The translations under genes were made by a program, and so were the position numbers. This document shows, one piece after another, positions 1 through 7,848 of a DNA stretch of 26,598 bases. Numbering within the stretch: the stretch's first letter is position 1; the number at the start of each line of letters is the position of its first letter. Source of the DNA: Sulfurovum sp. (GTDB lineage: Bacteria; Campylobacterota; Campylobacteria; Campylobacterales; Sulfurovaceae); the NCBI GenBank assembly GCA_030622375.1, contig JAUXGC010000004.1, forward strand, positions 1-26,598. The letters run 5' to 3'. The notes under the pieces were generated by a model. The model did no database searches and had not been told where the DNA came from. It worked only from the letters and a program-made list of their open reading frames with translations.

Positions 1-156
1 TAAGATCGTTCTTCCATCTTCTTCATAAAAATGGCTCACTTCTATCATTTGACGCAATGCTATTTCATAAGTTATGATAGAAGTTTCCGAATAGCCCCTC
101 ACATCCAACAGATACTCCAAAAACTCTTCAGAATAGTCTAATAATTTACTTTTCAT
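1..156 (-). CDS. Tyrosine recombinase (XerC/XerH type), N-terminal fragment
   Basis: The reading frame starts with ATG at 156 and stays open for 52 codons to the window edge, so only the N-terminus is present. The peptide contains LLDVRGYSETSIITYEIAL at about residues 16-34. This matches the SAM-like core-binding domain that begins Xer-type recombinases (short helix, then a Gly-Tyr-Ser-x-x-Thr turn, then a helix with Tyr). The family performs site-specific strand exchange, usually to resolve chromosome dimers, but the catalytic domain lies outside the window and cannot be checked. The start overlaps the end of the upstream acyltransferase gene by 11 bp, suggesting translational coupling. Assignment to Xer rather than a phage integrase is inference. 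Confidence 0.7.
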   Translation of the reverse strand, partial: MKSKLLDYSEEFLEYLLDVRGYSETSIITYEIALRQMIEVSHFYEEDGRTIL

Positions 157-820
157 TCTTCAGTTTACTTATTGTTGCTGTTTCTTCATCATCAGTAATG
201 GTATGCTCCATCATTTTAGTTAAAAGATACTCTTTTGATTCATCAAGACTCATGCCTTTAAGTGAAACACTCTGTAGATAAAAATCTACTTTTGTAAAAG
301 GTTTCGGAATGACAAATTTATCCCAACTATTAAACTGCCAAAAACTTTTAGCTTTAAAATTCATAATAAAAATAGGGAGTTGGCTCTTGAGTGCTATGCC
401 GATAGCTCCATCACTCATATAGTGTCTAGGACCCCTTGGTCCATCGGGAGTAATAAGTACCTCTTTGCCCTCCTTAATACTTCTGAAAGCTTGGAGTAAA
501 ACTTTTTGTGCACCCTTTCTACTAGAGCCTCTTAATGGGCCAATTCTAAATAAATTAAGTGTACCTGAAATCAATGAACCATCAAAATGCCTAGAGATTA
601 TTGCTGATGCTTTATGTTTTTTGTGTATAACCCTATAGGCTTGCGGACTCATAAACAGCTCCCCATGCCAGCAGACACAAATATGCTGTTCATCTCCGAT
701 AGGTGTAATAAAATGAAATCTCTTAAAAGTGGTAAACCAGATAATACGCATCAATATATAAACAACGGGAGGAATAACTATCTGCCCTACTTGCCGTAAA
801 ATATTTTTAAAGTTCGGCAT
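146..820 (-). CDS. DUF374 lysophospholipid acyltransferase-family protein
   Basis: This 224-aa protein has the block order of the DUF374 branch of the glycerolipid acyltransferase superfamily. There is a hydrophobic N-terminus (about 14-32), WHGEL at 51-55 where other families have the HxxxxD box, SRHFDG at 76-81, RGSSRKGA at 97-104 and the strongly conserved TPDGPRGP at 124-131. Such proteins sit on the inner membrane and are thought to transfer acyl chains in phospholipid or lipid A-like synthesis; the substrate is not known. It lies 40 bp downstream of miaB on the same strand and overlaps the following recombinase gene by 11 bp. I recall the same gene next to miaB in Helicobacter. Family is secure, substrate is not. 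Confidence 0.85.
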   Translation of the reverse strand: MPNFKNILRQVGQIVIPPVVYILMRIIWFTTFKRFHFITPIGDEQHICVCWHGELFMSPQAYRVIHKKHKASAIISRHFDGSLISGTLNLFRIGPLRGSSRKGAQKVLLQAFRSIKEGKEVLITPDGPRGPRHYMSDGAIGIALKSQLPIFIMNFKAKSFWQFNSWDKFVIPKPFTKVDFYLQSVSLKGMSLDESKEYLLTKMMEHTITDDEETATISKLKNEK

Positions 821-860
821 TTAGTGCCTTGCTGTACTGAATTTCAATTCTTATCATTAT

Positions 861-2162
861 TTAGATAACCACGCCATCAAGTGCACCTCTAGAGGTTTTA
901 ATAATCTTTACCTTGGCAATCTGCCCTAAAAGCTCTTCACTGCCCTCTACAAAAACTAATTTACCATCATCACTACGTCCTGAAACTCTTCCATTGGGCT
1001 TTAACTCATCAAAATACACTTTATGTACTACTCCTTGCTGAGCATCCATAATATCATCTAAAATCTCTGTATGTCTTGCCTGTAGCCTAGTAAGTCGTTT
1101 TCCTGCGAGTACATTGTCTATCTGATTTTCAAACTCTGCTGCTTGAGTATGTGGTCTAGGGGAGTATTTAAAAGAAAACATCTGTTCAAAACGTACCTTT
1201 TCAAGTACGTCCATTGTATCTTCAAAGTCTGAATCACTCTCTCCTGGAAAACCTACAATAACATCTGTAGAGATAGTAGCTTCTGGACACAATGTACGTA
1301 TCTTTTTGCAACGGTTCAAAAAGTTCTCTTTAGTATATCCACGCTTCATCTCTTTGAGCAACGAAGTTGAGCCACTCTGTAAAGGTACATGGATCTGTTT
1401 ACATATTTTAGGATTTGAAGCAAACTCTTGAATAAACTCATCATCCATATGCAAGGGGTGAGGAGAAGTAAACCTGATACGATCTAAACCTTCTATTGTA
1501 GAAATTTTTTGCAAAAGTTGCGTAAAATTACACTTCTCTTCCGAAGAACTGAAGTGTTTTCCGTAGTTATTTACATTTTGACCTAAAAGCATTATCTCTT
1601 TTGAGCCACTTTTAACTGCTTTTGTAATCTCTTTCATAAGAAGATTGACTGGAATAGATATCTCATCTCCACGCGTTGCAGGAACTATGCAGAAAGTACA
1701 AGACTTATCGCAACCTATAGAGATATTTACCATAGCTTTAAATGGGTTAGTTCTATATTCACCAAAAGCGTAACTGCTCTCATCAAAATCTATATCTACT
1801 TCTACTGCATGTTTTTTATCAACCACTTCTGTAATTTTGGAAACATTTCTAGCGCCTAATACAAAATCTACAGAAGGGGCTCTTCTTATAATCTCTTTGC
1901 CTAAATGACTTGCTGTACATCCAGTCACACCAATTTTGGCACTTGGTTTTTTATACTTATTAAATACACCTATTTCTGAAAATAGTTTAGCAACAGGTTT
2001 TTCTCTGACACTACATGTATTGATAATAATTAGATCTGCTTCATTAAGGTTTTCAGTAAGCTCATATGGCTCTTTTTGGTTCAGTTGAGCAATCATATGT
2101 TCGCTATCTCTAACATTCATAGCACACCCTAATGTCTCTATAAATAGTTTTTTACTACTCAA
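861..2162 (-). CDS. miaB: tRNA-2-methylthio-N6-dimethylallyladenosine synthase MiaB
   Basis: Radical-SAM methylthiotransferase that adds the methylthio group to i6A37 of tRNAs reading UNN codons. All diagnostic parts are present in 433 aa: the N-terminal UPF0004 domain with cluster cysteines C13, C50 and C82, the radical-SAM motif CDKSCTFC (C151, C155, C158), and a C-terminal TRAM domain with the GRSDDGKLV segment. The start codon is TTG at 2162, since no in-frame ATG precedes the conserved GCAMN segment; an AAGG lies 12 nt upstream. The i6A37 substrate would be made by MiaA (19186-20091), which is also in this window but in a different operon. A TATAAG at about 50 nt upstream could be its own -10 box. 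Confidence 0.96.
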   Translation of the reverse strand: MSSKKLFIETLGCAMNVRDSEHMIAQLNQKEPYELTENLNEADLIIINTCSVREKPVAKLFSEIGVFNKYKKPSAKIGVTGCTASHLGKEIIRRAPSVDFVLGARNVSKITEVVDKKHAVEVDIDFDESSYAFGEYRTNPFKAMVNISIGCDKSCTFCIVPATRGDEISIPVNLLMKEITKAVKSGSKEIMLLGQNVNNYGKHFSSSEEKCNFTQLLQKISTIEGLDRIRFTSPHPLHMDDEFIQEFASNPKICKQIHVPLQSGSTSLLKEMKRGYTKENFLNRCKKIRTLCPEATISTDVIVGFPGESDSDFEDTMDVLEKVRFEQMFSFKYSPRPHTQAAEFENQIDNVLAGKRLTRLQARHTEILDDIMDAQQGVVHKVYFDELKPNGRVSGRSDDGKLVFVEGSEELLGQIAKVKIIKTSRGALDGVVI

Positions 2163-2267
2163 TATTCGGTGCCTTACTATATGGAATTTTATATAAAATA
2201 TTTAATGATCTTATACTGTACTCTTTGCTCTTATATTCAAACATGATTCTTTTTGTTTAATATTATT

Positions 2268-2507
2268 TCACGCTATAATATGTACTTCATAAATATATTC
2301 ATTCTCATCAAGTCCGTATTTGACTTCACGCATATAGACGCTGTACTCTTTCTCTTCAAAATACTCTATTAACTCTTTTAACTCTTTATGTGAATTATCT
2401 TTATCAAAATAAAATATAGATTTATGTGCTAGTTCATCTTCTAATTTTTTCAACTCAATCGTTTTAGGTTTTGCCTTAAGCGTTGTTCTAGCAAGTTTTA
2501 ATTTCAT
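2268..2507 (-). CDS. HP0268-family small nuclease
   Basis: A 79-aa protein resembling, from memory, the Campylobacterota-specific family of Helicobacter pylori HP0268: MKLKLART start, IFYFDKDNSHKEL centre and a C-terminal YEVHIIA strand. The H. pylori protein has been described as a small alpha/beta protein with DNA-nicking and RNase activity; whether that holds here is inference. It has no signal peptide or membrane segment. The start is ATG at 2507 with AAAGGAAA just upstream. It is divergent from nusA and 105 bp upstream of miaB on the same strand, an association I also recall in Campylobacter (Cj0458c-Cj0459c-Cj0460). Confidence 0.8.
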   Translation of the reverse strand: MKLKLARTTLKAKPKTIELKKLEDELAHKSIFYFDKDNSHKELKELIEYFEEKEYSVYMREVKYGLDENEYIYEVHIIA

Positions 2508-2547
2508 CTATAATTTCCTTTAAATTCTATATACAAGTATAAATTTT

Positions 2548-2553
2548 ATTATA
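2548..2553 (-). promoter_or_regulatory. Candidate -10 box for the HP0268-family gene
   Basis: On the minus strand this reads TATAAT, 40 nt upstream of the ATG at 2507. A second candidate, TATACT, lies at 2536-2541. No clear -35 is visible, which is usual for Campylobacterota sigma-70 promoters. The 176-bp divergent region between this gene and nusA holds the start signals for both and nothing else that I can recognise. Confidence 0.5.
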
Positions 2554-2651
2554 CTTCATTTTCAGTAAAGGTTTGGTTAGCTATAATGTTCTTCTTCAAA
2601 AACACCACTTCCTAGACGTTCTTAACGCTGTTATGTTACCTCTTGTAGCGG

Positions 2652-2657
2652 TATAAT
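2652..2657 (+). promoter_or_regulatory. Candidate -10 box for nusA
   Basis: A perfect TATAAT lies 26 nt upstream of the nusA ATG, with an AAAGGA ribosome binding site in between. No good -35 hexamer is seen. Confidence 0.55.
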
Positions 2658-2683
2658 TGAATTATTTATAAAAGGAACTAATA

Positions 2684-3844
2684 ATGGAAAAAATATTAGA
2701 TATTATAGAAGCTATTGCTCATGAAAAAAATATTTCAAAAGAGAGTGCGATAGAGGCATTTAAAGAGGCGTTAATCAATACAGCAAAAAAACTTACTAGC
2801 TACACAAGTGCATTTGAAGCAATTATTGATAATGATACAAAAACCTACTCTATCTTTAAAGTAGTTACCGTTGTCAAAGATGGGGACGAGCAACTCTTTG
2901 CAGAGGTAGGGAGAGAACCAAATATAGAAAAAATTGAATCAGACGGCTTTATGTCATTGACTGAAGCAAAAGAGTTTGATGAATCTTTAGAGATTGGCGA
3001 CCAACTAAAAGAGGAGCTTGTTCTTGAAGATTATGGTCGTACTGCTTCAGCAAACCTTTTTAGAGAGCTTGAGTACCATATACAAAGACGTGTAGAGCAA
3101 GACTTATTTGAAAAATATAGAGAGAAGGTAGGCAGTGTAATGCTCGGCACTGTAAATCGTATAGATGCTGAAGAAAATACTCATGTTGAGATAGGAGAAC
3201 TTAAAGGCATCATGACACTTAGAAACCGTATCAAAGGTGAAAAATTTAAACGTGGTGACAGTATTAGGGCACTGCTCAGATATGTAAGTGTTGACCCCCA
3301 ATATGGTCTTTTTTTAGAGCTAACACGCACCTCTCCAAAATTCTTAGAAGCACTTATGGCAAGCGAAGTTCCTGAGATAGATGATGGACTAGTGGAGATT
3401 ACTGCAGCTGCAAGAATCCCTGGTGAAAGAGCTAAAATAGCTCTTAAAACAGATCAAATGAATATAGATCCTATTGGTGCTGCAGTAGGTGTAAAAGGAG
3501 TACGAATAAACGCGGTAAGTGAAGAACTTAATAGTGAAAATATTGATTGTATTGAATTTTCTCCTATCCCAGAAGTCTTTATTACACGCGCTTTAAGTCC
3601 TGCGATTACACAAAGTATCAAAGTAGATATTGATGATAAAAAAGCCATTGTTAACATTACTGGCGACCAAAAAGCCAAAGCTATTGGCAGATCCGGAATC
3701 AATATCCGTCTAGCCTCTATGCTTACTGGATACACTATTGAACTCAATGAAGTAGAGGGTGTGACAGAGAGACAAGTGGACTCATCTGAACAAGAAATGG
3801 GAAAAACTACAGATACTACTGCATTGGCAGATTTATTTAAATAG
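2684..3844 (+). CDS. nusA: Transcription termination/antitermination factor NusA
   Basis: NusA binds RNA polymerase and nascent RNA, modulating pausing, termination and antitermination. The 386-aa protein shows the N-terminal RNAP-binding domain (about 1-130), an S1 domain from about 148 (KVGSVMLGTVNRI) to about 215, and two KH domains with GVKG (269-272) and GRSG (335-338) loops. It ends after KH2, so it lacks the C-terminal acidic repeats of E. coli NusA, as is normal outside gammaproteobacteria. The start is ATG with AAAGGA 8-9 nt upstream. It is a single-gene unit on the plus strand, divergent from the HP0268-family gene and convergent with tpiA. Confidence 0.96.
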   Translation: MEKILDIIEAIAHEKNISKESAIEAFKEALINTAKKLTSYTSAFEAIIDNDTKTYSIFKVVTVVKDGDEQLFAEVGREPNIEKIESDGFMSLTEAKEFDESLEIGDQLKEELVLEDYGRTASANLFRELEYHIQRRVEQDLFEKYREKVGSVMLGTVNRIDAEENTHVEIGELKGIMTLRNRIKGEKFKRGDSIRALLRYVSVDPQYGLFLELTRTSPKFLEALMASEVPEIDDGLVEITAAARIPGERAKIALKTDQMNIDPIGAAVGVKGVRINAVSEELNSENIDCIEFSPIPEVFITRALSPAITQSIKVDIDDKKAIVNITGDQKAKAIGRSGINIRLASMLTGYTIELNEVEGVTERQVDSSEQEMGKTTDTTALADLFK

Positions 3845-3848
3845 TTTA

Positions 3849-3876
3849 TAGGGTGTTGTGAGGGCACAACACCCTA
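3849..3876. terminator. Stem-loop between convergent nusA and tpiA
   Basis: TAGGGTGTTGTG (3849-3860) and CACAACACCCTA (3865-3876) form a perfect 12-bp stem with a 4-nt loop. It fills the 34-bp gap between the stop codons of nusA and tpiA. Neither side has a good U-tract, so it may act as a bidirectional terminator or a 3'-end stabiliser. Confidence 0.7.
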
Positions 3877-3878
3877 CC

Positions 3879-4571
3879 TTAGCTCAAAATCATTTCAGAA
3901 AAACTCTCCGCATCAAGTGATGCAGATCCTACTAAAACACCGTCTACCCCAGCAATACTTGTAATCTCTTTAATATTTGCAGGTTTTGCACTTCCACCAT
4001 AAAGTAATGGCTTATCGTTGATAGCTTTTTTTAAAGCTCTATGTGTTGTAGAAATCTCTTCAACTGTGGCAGATCTACCTGTTCCTATTGCCCAGATAGG
4101 CTCATAAGCAATGATAATATTTTCATACATTATATCAATACCATCAAACTGTGCAAGTAAGTATTGCATCACTGCTTCAAACCCTTTTTCACGGATATAT
4201 AGTGGCTCACCGATACAATAAATAATCTCAAACCCTTGCTCTCGAAAAAAAGTAAATTTTGTAGCTACTTTTTCTTGAGATTCTCCCATATGCTCACGAC
4301 GTTCACTATGCCCAATAAGAATAGTTTTAATACCAAACTCATCGAGTTGTTCTAAACCTATTTCGCCTGTATATGCACCATTTTGTGTAGCGTAAGCATT
4401 TTGTACTCCTACTGTAAAATCGCCTTCATACGCGTTCAGTGCTGTGCTAGGAGGAAAAATATATATTTTATCTTCAGGATTTTTTGTACCTAACTTTTCA
4501 TTTAACTCTCTGATATAAAGCTCAGTACTTTTACGCGTATGGTTTGTTTTAAAATTTGCTGCAAAAATCAT
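3879..4571 (-). CDS. tpiA: Triose-phosphate isomerase
   Basis: Interconverts dihydroxyacetone phosphate and glyceraldehyde 3-phosphate. The 230-aa TIM barrel carries N6 and K8 (ANFKTN), the electrophilic His88 in GHSER (87-91), catalytic Glu157 in YEPIWAIGTG, and the phosphate-binding GGSAKP and GVLVGSASL segments near the C-terminus. It is shorter than the ~250-aa E. coli enzyme, which is typical of Campylobacterota. It begins 1 bp after the pgk stop codon, so it is the last gene of the gap-pgk-tpiA unit. Confidence 0.96.
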   Translation of the reverse strand: MIFAANFKTNHTRKSTELYIRELNEKLGTKNPEDKIYIFPPSTALNAYEGDFTVGVQNAYATQNGAYTGEIGLEQLDEFGIKTILIGHSERREHMGESQEKVATKFTFFREQGFEIIYCIGEPLYIREKGFEAVMQYLLAQFDGIDIMYENIIIAYEPIWAIGTGRSATVEEISTTHRALKKAINDKPLLYGGSAKPANIKEITSIAGVDGVLVGSASLDAESFSEMILS

Positions 4572-4572
4572 G

Positions 4573-5766
4573 TTATAGCTCTAATGCTTCAAGACCAGGA
4601 AGTTTAATGCCCTCTATCAGCTTTAAACTTGCCCCTCCACCCGTACTAACAAAAGTCATTTCATCAATATCACCTGCCCTAGCAGTTACATCAGCCGTAT
4701 CTCCACCACCTACAATAGTGGTTGCATGTGTCTCTGCGATATGATGTGACATCATAATACTTCCTTTAGAGAATTTATCCATTTCATACACACCCATTGG
4801 TCCATTCCAAATGATGGTCTGTGCATCATTGAGCACTTCACGGAAAAGTCTGGCACTCGCAGGTCCTGTATCTAATCCCATCCAGCCTACCGGGATCTCT
4901 TGCCATGGAAGGTATTTGACCGCTGTATTTTCAGAAAACTCTGGTGCCACAACAAAATCTACTGGCAGATAGAATTTCACCCCTAGATCATGTGCTTTTT
5001 TCATGATAGCTCGTGCTTCATCAAGAAGATCATCTTCTACCAATGAATTACCAATCTCATAACCTTGAGCTTTCAAGAAGGTAAATGCCATACCACCACC
5101 AACAATCACTTTATCTACTTTGGATACAAGATTTGTCAAGGCTTGTAGTTTTCCAGACACTTTAGACCCACCTACTACGGCAACAAATGGTCTGATCGGA
5201 TTTTCCAACACCTTACTAAAAAAATTTACCTCTTTGCTCATCAAAAAACCTGCTGCTTTATGCTTTGCATCAAACTGTTTCGCTATAGCATAAATGGAAG
5301 CATGTTTTCTATGACAGGCACCGAAGGCATCATTGACATAAATATCGGCAAAAGAGGCCAACTCTTTGGCAAAAGCTTCTTCATTGGCAGTTTCTCCCAC
5401 TTCATAACGAAGATTTTCAAGTAACAAAACATCTCCTGCCTGCATTTTTTCAGCTTTTTCTTTCGCATCCGGACCCACTACATCATTTGCCATAAATAGT
5501 TCATTTTTAATTTTTAAAAGCGTATGTAGTCTTTTCCCAACAGGTACAAGAGAGTACTTTTCTTCATACTGCCCTGCTTCTGGTCTTTCATAATGAGAAG
5601 CTAAAATAATCTTACAGCCTCTATCTATACAATAACGTATCGTCTGTAAAGCAGAACGAATACGTCTGTCATCCGTAATATTTCCAAACTCATCTTTAGG
5701 AACATTAAAGTCACATCTTATAAATACTCTTTTACCATCTATATCAATATCTTTTAGTGTTTTCAT
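4573..5766 (-). CDS. pgk: Phosphoglycerate kinase
   Basis: Catalyses 1,3-bisphosphoglycerate + ADP <-> 3-phosphoglycerate + ATP in the cytosol. The 397-aa protein has the N-terminal substrate motif RCDFNVP (17-23), the basic HYERPEAG segment, the hinge [11 protein letters not shown] near 200 and the nucleotide-domain motif GGGDTADV near the C-terminus; the length is normal. The ATG start is at 5766. It lies 123 bp downstream of gap, across a structured spacer, and 1 bp upstream of tpiA. Confidence 0.96.
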   Translation of the reverse strand: MKTLKDIDIDGKRVFIRCDFNVPKDEFGNITDDRRIRSALQTIRYCIDRGCKIILASHYERPEAGQYEEKYSLVPVGKRLHTLLKIKNELFMANDVVGPDAKEKAEKMQAGDVLLLENLRYEVGETANEEAFAKELASFADIYVNDAFGACHRKHASIYAIAKQFDAKHKAAGFLMSKEVNFFSKVLENPIRPFVAVVGGSKVSGKLQALTNLVSKVDKVIVGGGMAFTFLKAQGYEIGNSLVEDDLLDEARAIMKKAHDLGVKFYLPVDFVVAPEFSENTAVKYLPWQEIPVGWMGLDTGPASARLFREVLNDAQTIIWNGPMGVYEMDKFSKGSIMMSHHIAETHATTIVGGGDTADVTARAGDIDEMTFVSTGGGASLKLIEGIKLPGLEALEL

Positions 5767-5834
5767 CTACTATATCCCTTACTTTTTACTTTATCACTCA
5801 GAACGCTTTTTGAGCAAAGCCCAAAAAACTACGC

Positions 5835-5890
5835 TGCCACTGTGGCAACTTCAGCAGTTGGCTCATGCGACTAGTCGCATTTTAACTGCT
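5835..5890. repeat. Palindrome cluster in the gap-pgk spacer
   Basis: Three nested or adjacent inverted repeats occur here. The perfect 16-bp palindrome ATGCGACTAGTCGCAT is at 5865-5880. The arms AGCAGTT (5853-5859) and AACTGCT (5884-5890) enclose it. TGCCAC/GTGGCA (5835-5847) has a 1-nt spacer. In the minus-strand transcript the last hairpin is followed after a few nt by TTTTTT (5825-5830 region), so the cluster could attenuate or process the gap-pgk-tpiA mRNA. Function is inferred from structure only. Confidence 0.65.
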
Positions 5891-6885
5891 TAATTTTTAC
5901 TCACTAAAATTGCCATATCTACCAAGCGACAGGAGTATCCCCATTCATTGTCATACCATGAAAGCACTTTTACCATATTGCCACCAATCACTTGGATAGT
6001 ATCCATAGCAACTACCGTACTAAGCTCTTCTCCTACAAAATCCTGAGAAACCCTATACTCTTCATCTACACCCAAGATACCTTTATGCGAGCCTTCACTT
6101 GCAGTTTTAAATACTGCTTTCACTTCATCCAAAGTTGCATCATTCTTTAATGCAACAGTCAAGTCCACCATAGAGACATCGGGTATAGGCACTCTTATAG
6201 CTTGACCATTAATTTTACCTGCAAGATTTGGCAATACTTTTGCAATGGCTTTGGCTGCTCCTGTACTTGTTGGCACAATATTCACTGCACCAGAACGACC
6301 TTTTCTTGGATCTTTTTTATGTTTTCCGTCTAAGATAGGCTGAGAGGCTGTATATGCGTGTATGGTAGTCATAAGCCCTTTTTCTATGCCAAATGCATCG
6401 TCCAGTACTTTTGCTACAGGAGCCAACCCATTTGTTGTACAACTCGCATTTGAGACAATAGACTCCCCAGCATACTTCTCCTCATTGGCACCTATAACAA
6501 ATGTTGCCGTATCATCTTTTGCAGGAGCAGAGAAAACAACTTTTTTTATGCCATTATCAATATACGGTTGTACACTCTCCTGCGTCAAAAAAGCTCCCGT
6601 ACACTCTAAAACAATCTCTGCACCAGTAGAAGCAAAATCTATCTTACTTAGCTCACGCTGAGCAAAAATTTTTGCTTTAGTCTTGCCAATATTCAGATAA
6701 CCGTTTGCTACTCTAACATCAGTACGTCTTCCATGTACAGAATCATACTTTAAATTATACTCAAGCATCTCCTCAGTTCCACTTGCATTAACGGCTACAA
6801 GCTCTACATCATCCCTATCTGCAACAATACGTGCTACACATCTACCAATTCTACCCAATCCATTGATTGCCACTTTTAGAGCCAT
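5890..6885 (-). CDS. gap: Glyceraldehyde-3-phosphate dehydrogenase
   Basis: Converts glyceraldehyde 3-phosphate to 1,3-bisphosphoglycerate with NAD(P)+, or the reverse in gluconeogenesis. In 331 aa it shows the Rossmann motif NGLGRIGR (8-15), catalytic Cys149 in SNASCTTN, His176 in TIHAYT, and the C-terminal WYDNEWGYS segment. At the end of the second beta strand the sequence is VAVNASG (30-36), not the VAIND of NAD-specific enzymes, and the loop near 186-190 reads DGKHK where NAD enzymes often have a Leu-Pro pair. Both suggest NADP or dual cofactor use. The ATG start is preceded by AAGGA. It is first in the gap-pgk-tpiA unit and divergent from nadD. Confidence 0.96.
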   Translation of the reverse strand: MALKVAINGLGRIGRCVARIVADRDDVELVAVNASGTEEMLEYNLKYDSVHGRRTDVRVANGYLNIGKTKAKIFAQRELSKIDFASTGAEIVLECTGAFLTQESVQPYIDNGIKKVVFSAPAKDDTATFVIGANEEKYAGESIVSNASCTTNGLAPVAKVLDDAFGIEKGLMTTIHAYTASQPILDGKHKKDPRKGRSGAVNIVPTSTGAAKAIAKVLPNLAGKINGQAIRVPIPDVSMVDLTVALKNDATLDEVKAVFKTASEGSHKGILGVDEEYRVSQDFVGEELSTVVAMDTIQVIGGNMVKVLSWYDNEWGYSCRLVDMAILVSKN

Positions 6886-6906
6886 AGTTAATCCTTATAG
6901 TTTTTA

Positions 6907-6915
6907 TGCTAAAAT
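6907..6915 (+). promoter_or_regulatory. Extended -10 promoter for nadD
   Basis: TGCTAAAAT matches an extended -10 (TGn plus TAAAAT) 32 nt upstream of the nadD start. The minus strand has TAAAAT at 6923-6928 as a candidate -10 for gap. The 62-bp divergent spacer therefore seems to hold two closely packed promoters. Confidence 0.45.
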
Positions 6916-6947
6916 CACATTAATTTTACACTAAACAAGGTTATTTT

Positions 6948-7511
6948 TTGGTTAAACACAACAAGCAGGTTGTTGCAATATTTGGAGGAAGTTTCGACCC
7001 ACCACATCAAGCACATCAAAGTATAGTTCATAGAGCCATAGAGAGTCTGAACATTGACAAACTACTTATTGTACCAGCCTACTTAAACCCTTTTAAAATA
7101 TCTTCACTTGCAGATGCCAAGCAGCGTTTGCAATGGTGTCAAACACTTTTTAATGATATTCCAAATATCATCGTGGAGGATTATGAGATAAAAGAGAGCA
7201 AAAGCACAACCACTGCACAAAGTGTAAAATATTTTAATTTAGAATATGATGTCAAGTATCTAGTTATAGGTTCAGATAACTTGTCAACATTGACACAATG
7301 GCACAATTTTAAGTGGCTAAATGAAAATATTATATGGGTTATTGTCACAAGAGATGAGTACCCTCTGGAGACAAAAGAGCTTCGAGAGTGGAAAACTTTA
7401 GCACTTAATGAACCTATGAGTTCAACTCACATAAGAGCTCATAAAGATTTACAATATATAGATAAAAAGATTAAGAAATCTGTACAAAAAAATTTACAAG
7501 GAGAAAATTAA
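6948..7511 (+). CDS. nadD: Nicotinate-nucleotide adenylyltransferase
   Basis: Adenylates nicotinate mononucleotide to deamido-NAD in NAD synthesis. The 187-aa protein has the nucleotidyltransferase signature GGSFDPPH (13-20) followed by HQAH (H20 and H23, the HxxH pair), the IGSDN segment that binds nucleotide, and the C-terminal MSSTHIRAH resembling the ISST-x-[IV]R motif. The start is TTG at 6948, with AAGG 7 nt upstream; no in-frame ATG occurs before the catalytic motif. Its TAA overlaps the ATG of rsfS by one base. The order gap<->nadD-rsfS matches Campylobacter. Confidence 0.93.
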   Translation: MVKHNKQVVAIFGGSFDPPHQAHQSIVHRAIESLNIDKLLIVPAYLNPFKISSLADAKQRLQWCQTLFNDIPNIIVEDYEIKESKSTTTAQSVKYFNLEYDVKYLVIGSDNLSTLTQWHNFKWLNENIIWVIVTRDEYPLETKELREWKTLALNEPMSSTHIRAHKDLQYIDKKIKKSVQKNLQGEN

Positions 7512-7846
7512 TGACAATAGAGAAGAGGATAGAAAACATAGTAGATATGCTTGATGATAAGAAAGCTGAAGAGATAGAGGTATTTAACCTTGATAATACA
7601 GACTATATTGCTAAGCGTGTAGTGATTGCCAATTCACTCAATACAAAACATACCATTGCACTATTTGATTACCTTAAAAAAGAACTAAAATCACAAGGTG
7701 ACTCATTTCTTGCCTCTGACGTAAGTGATGAGTGGGCAGTTGCAGATCTTGGCGACATCCTCATACATATAATGATACCAGAATATAGACAACGCTACTC
7801 ACTTGAAACTTTTTTAAGCGAACTGATTGAGAGCCAAAAAAAGTAA
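7511..7846 (+). CDS. rsfS: Ribosomal silencing factor RsfS
   Basis: A 111-aa member of the RsfS/Iojap family, which binds ribosomal protein L14 and blocks 30S-50S joining when nutrients are scarce. The family core is visible: an N-terminal helix (RIENIVDMLDDKKAEEI), strand DYIAKRVVIANS, then SDEWAVADLGDILIHIM and RQRYSLETFL near the C-terminus. Translation is coupled to nadD through a TAATG junction, with AGGAG just upstream. Its stop codon is only 2 bp from the stop of the convergent SGNH gene, and no terminator stem is evident there. Confidence 0.92.
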   Translation: MTIEKRIENIVDMLDDKKAEEIEVFNLDNTDYIAKRVVIANSLNTKHTIALFDYLKKELKSQGDSFLASDVSDEWAVADLGDILIHIMIPEYRQRYSLETFLSELIESQKK

Positions 7847-7848
7847 AA

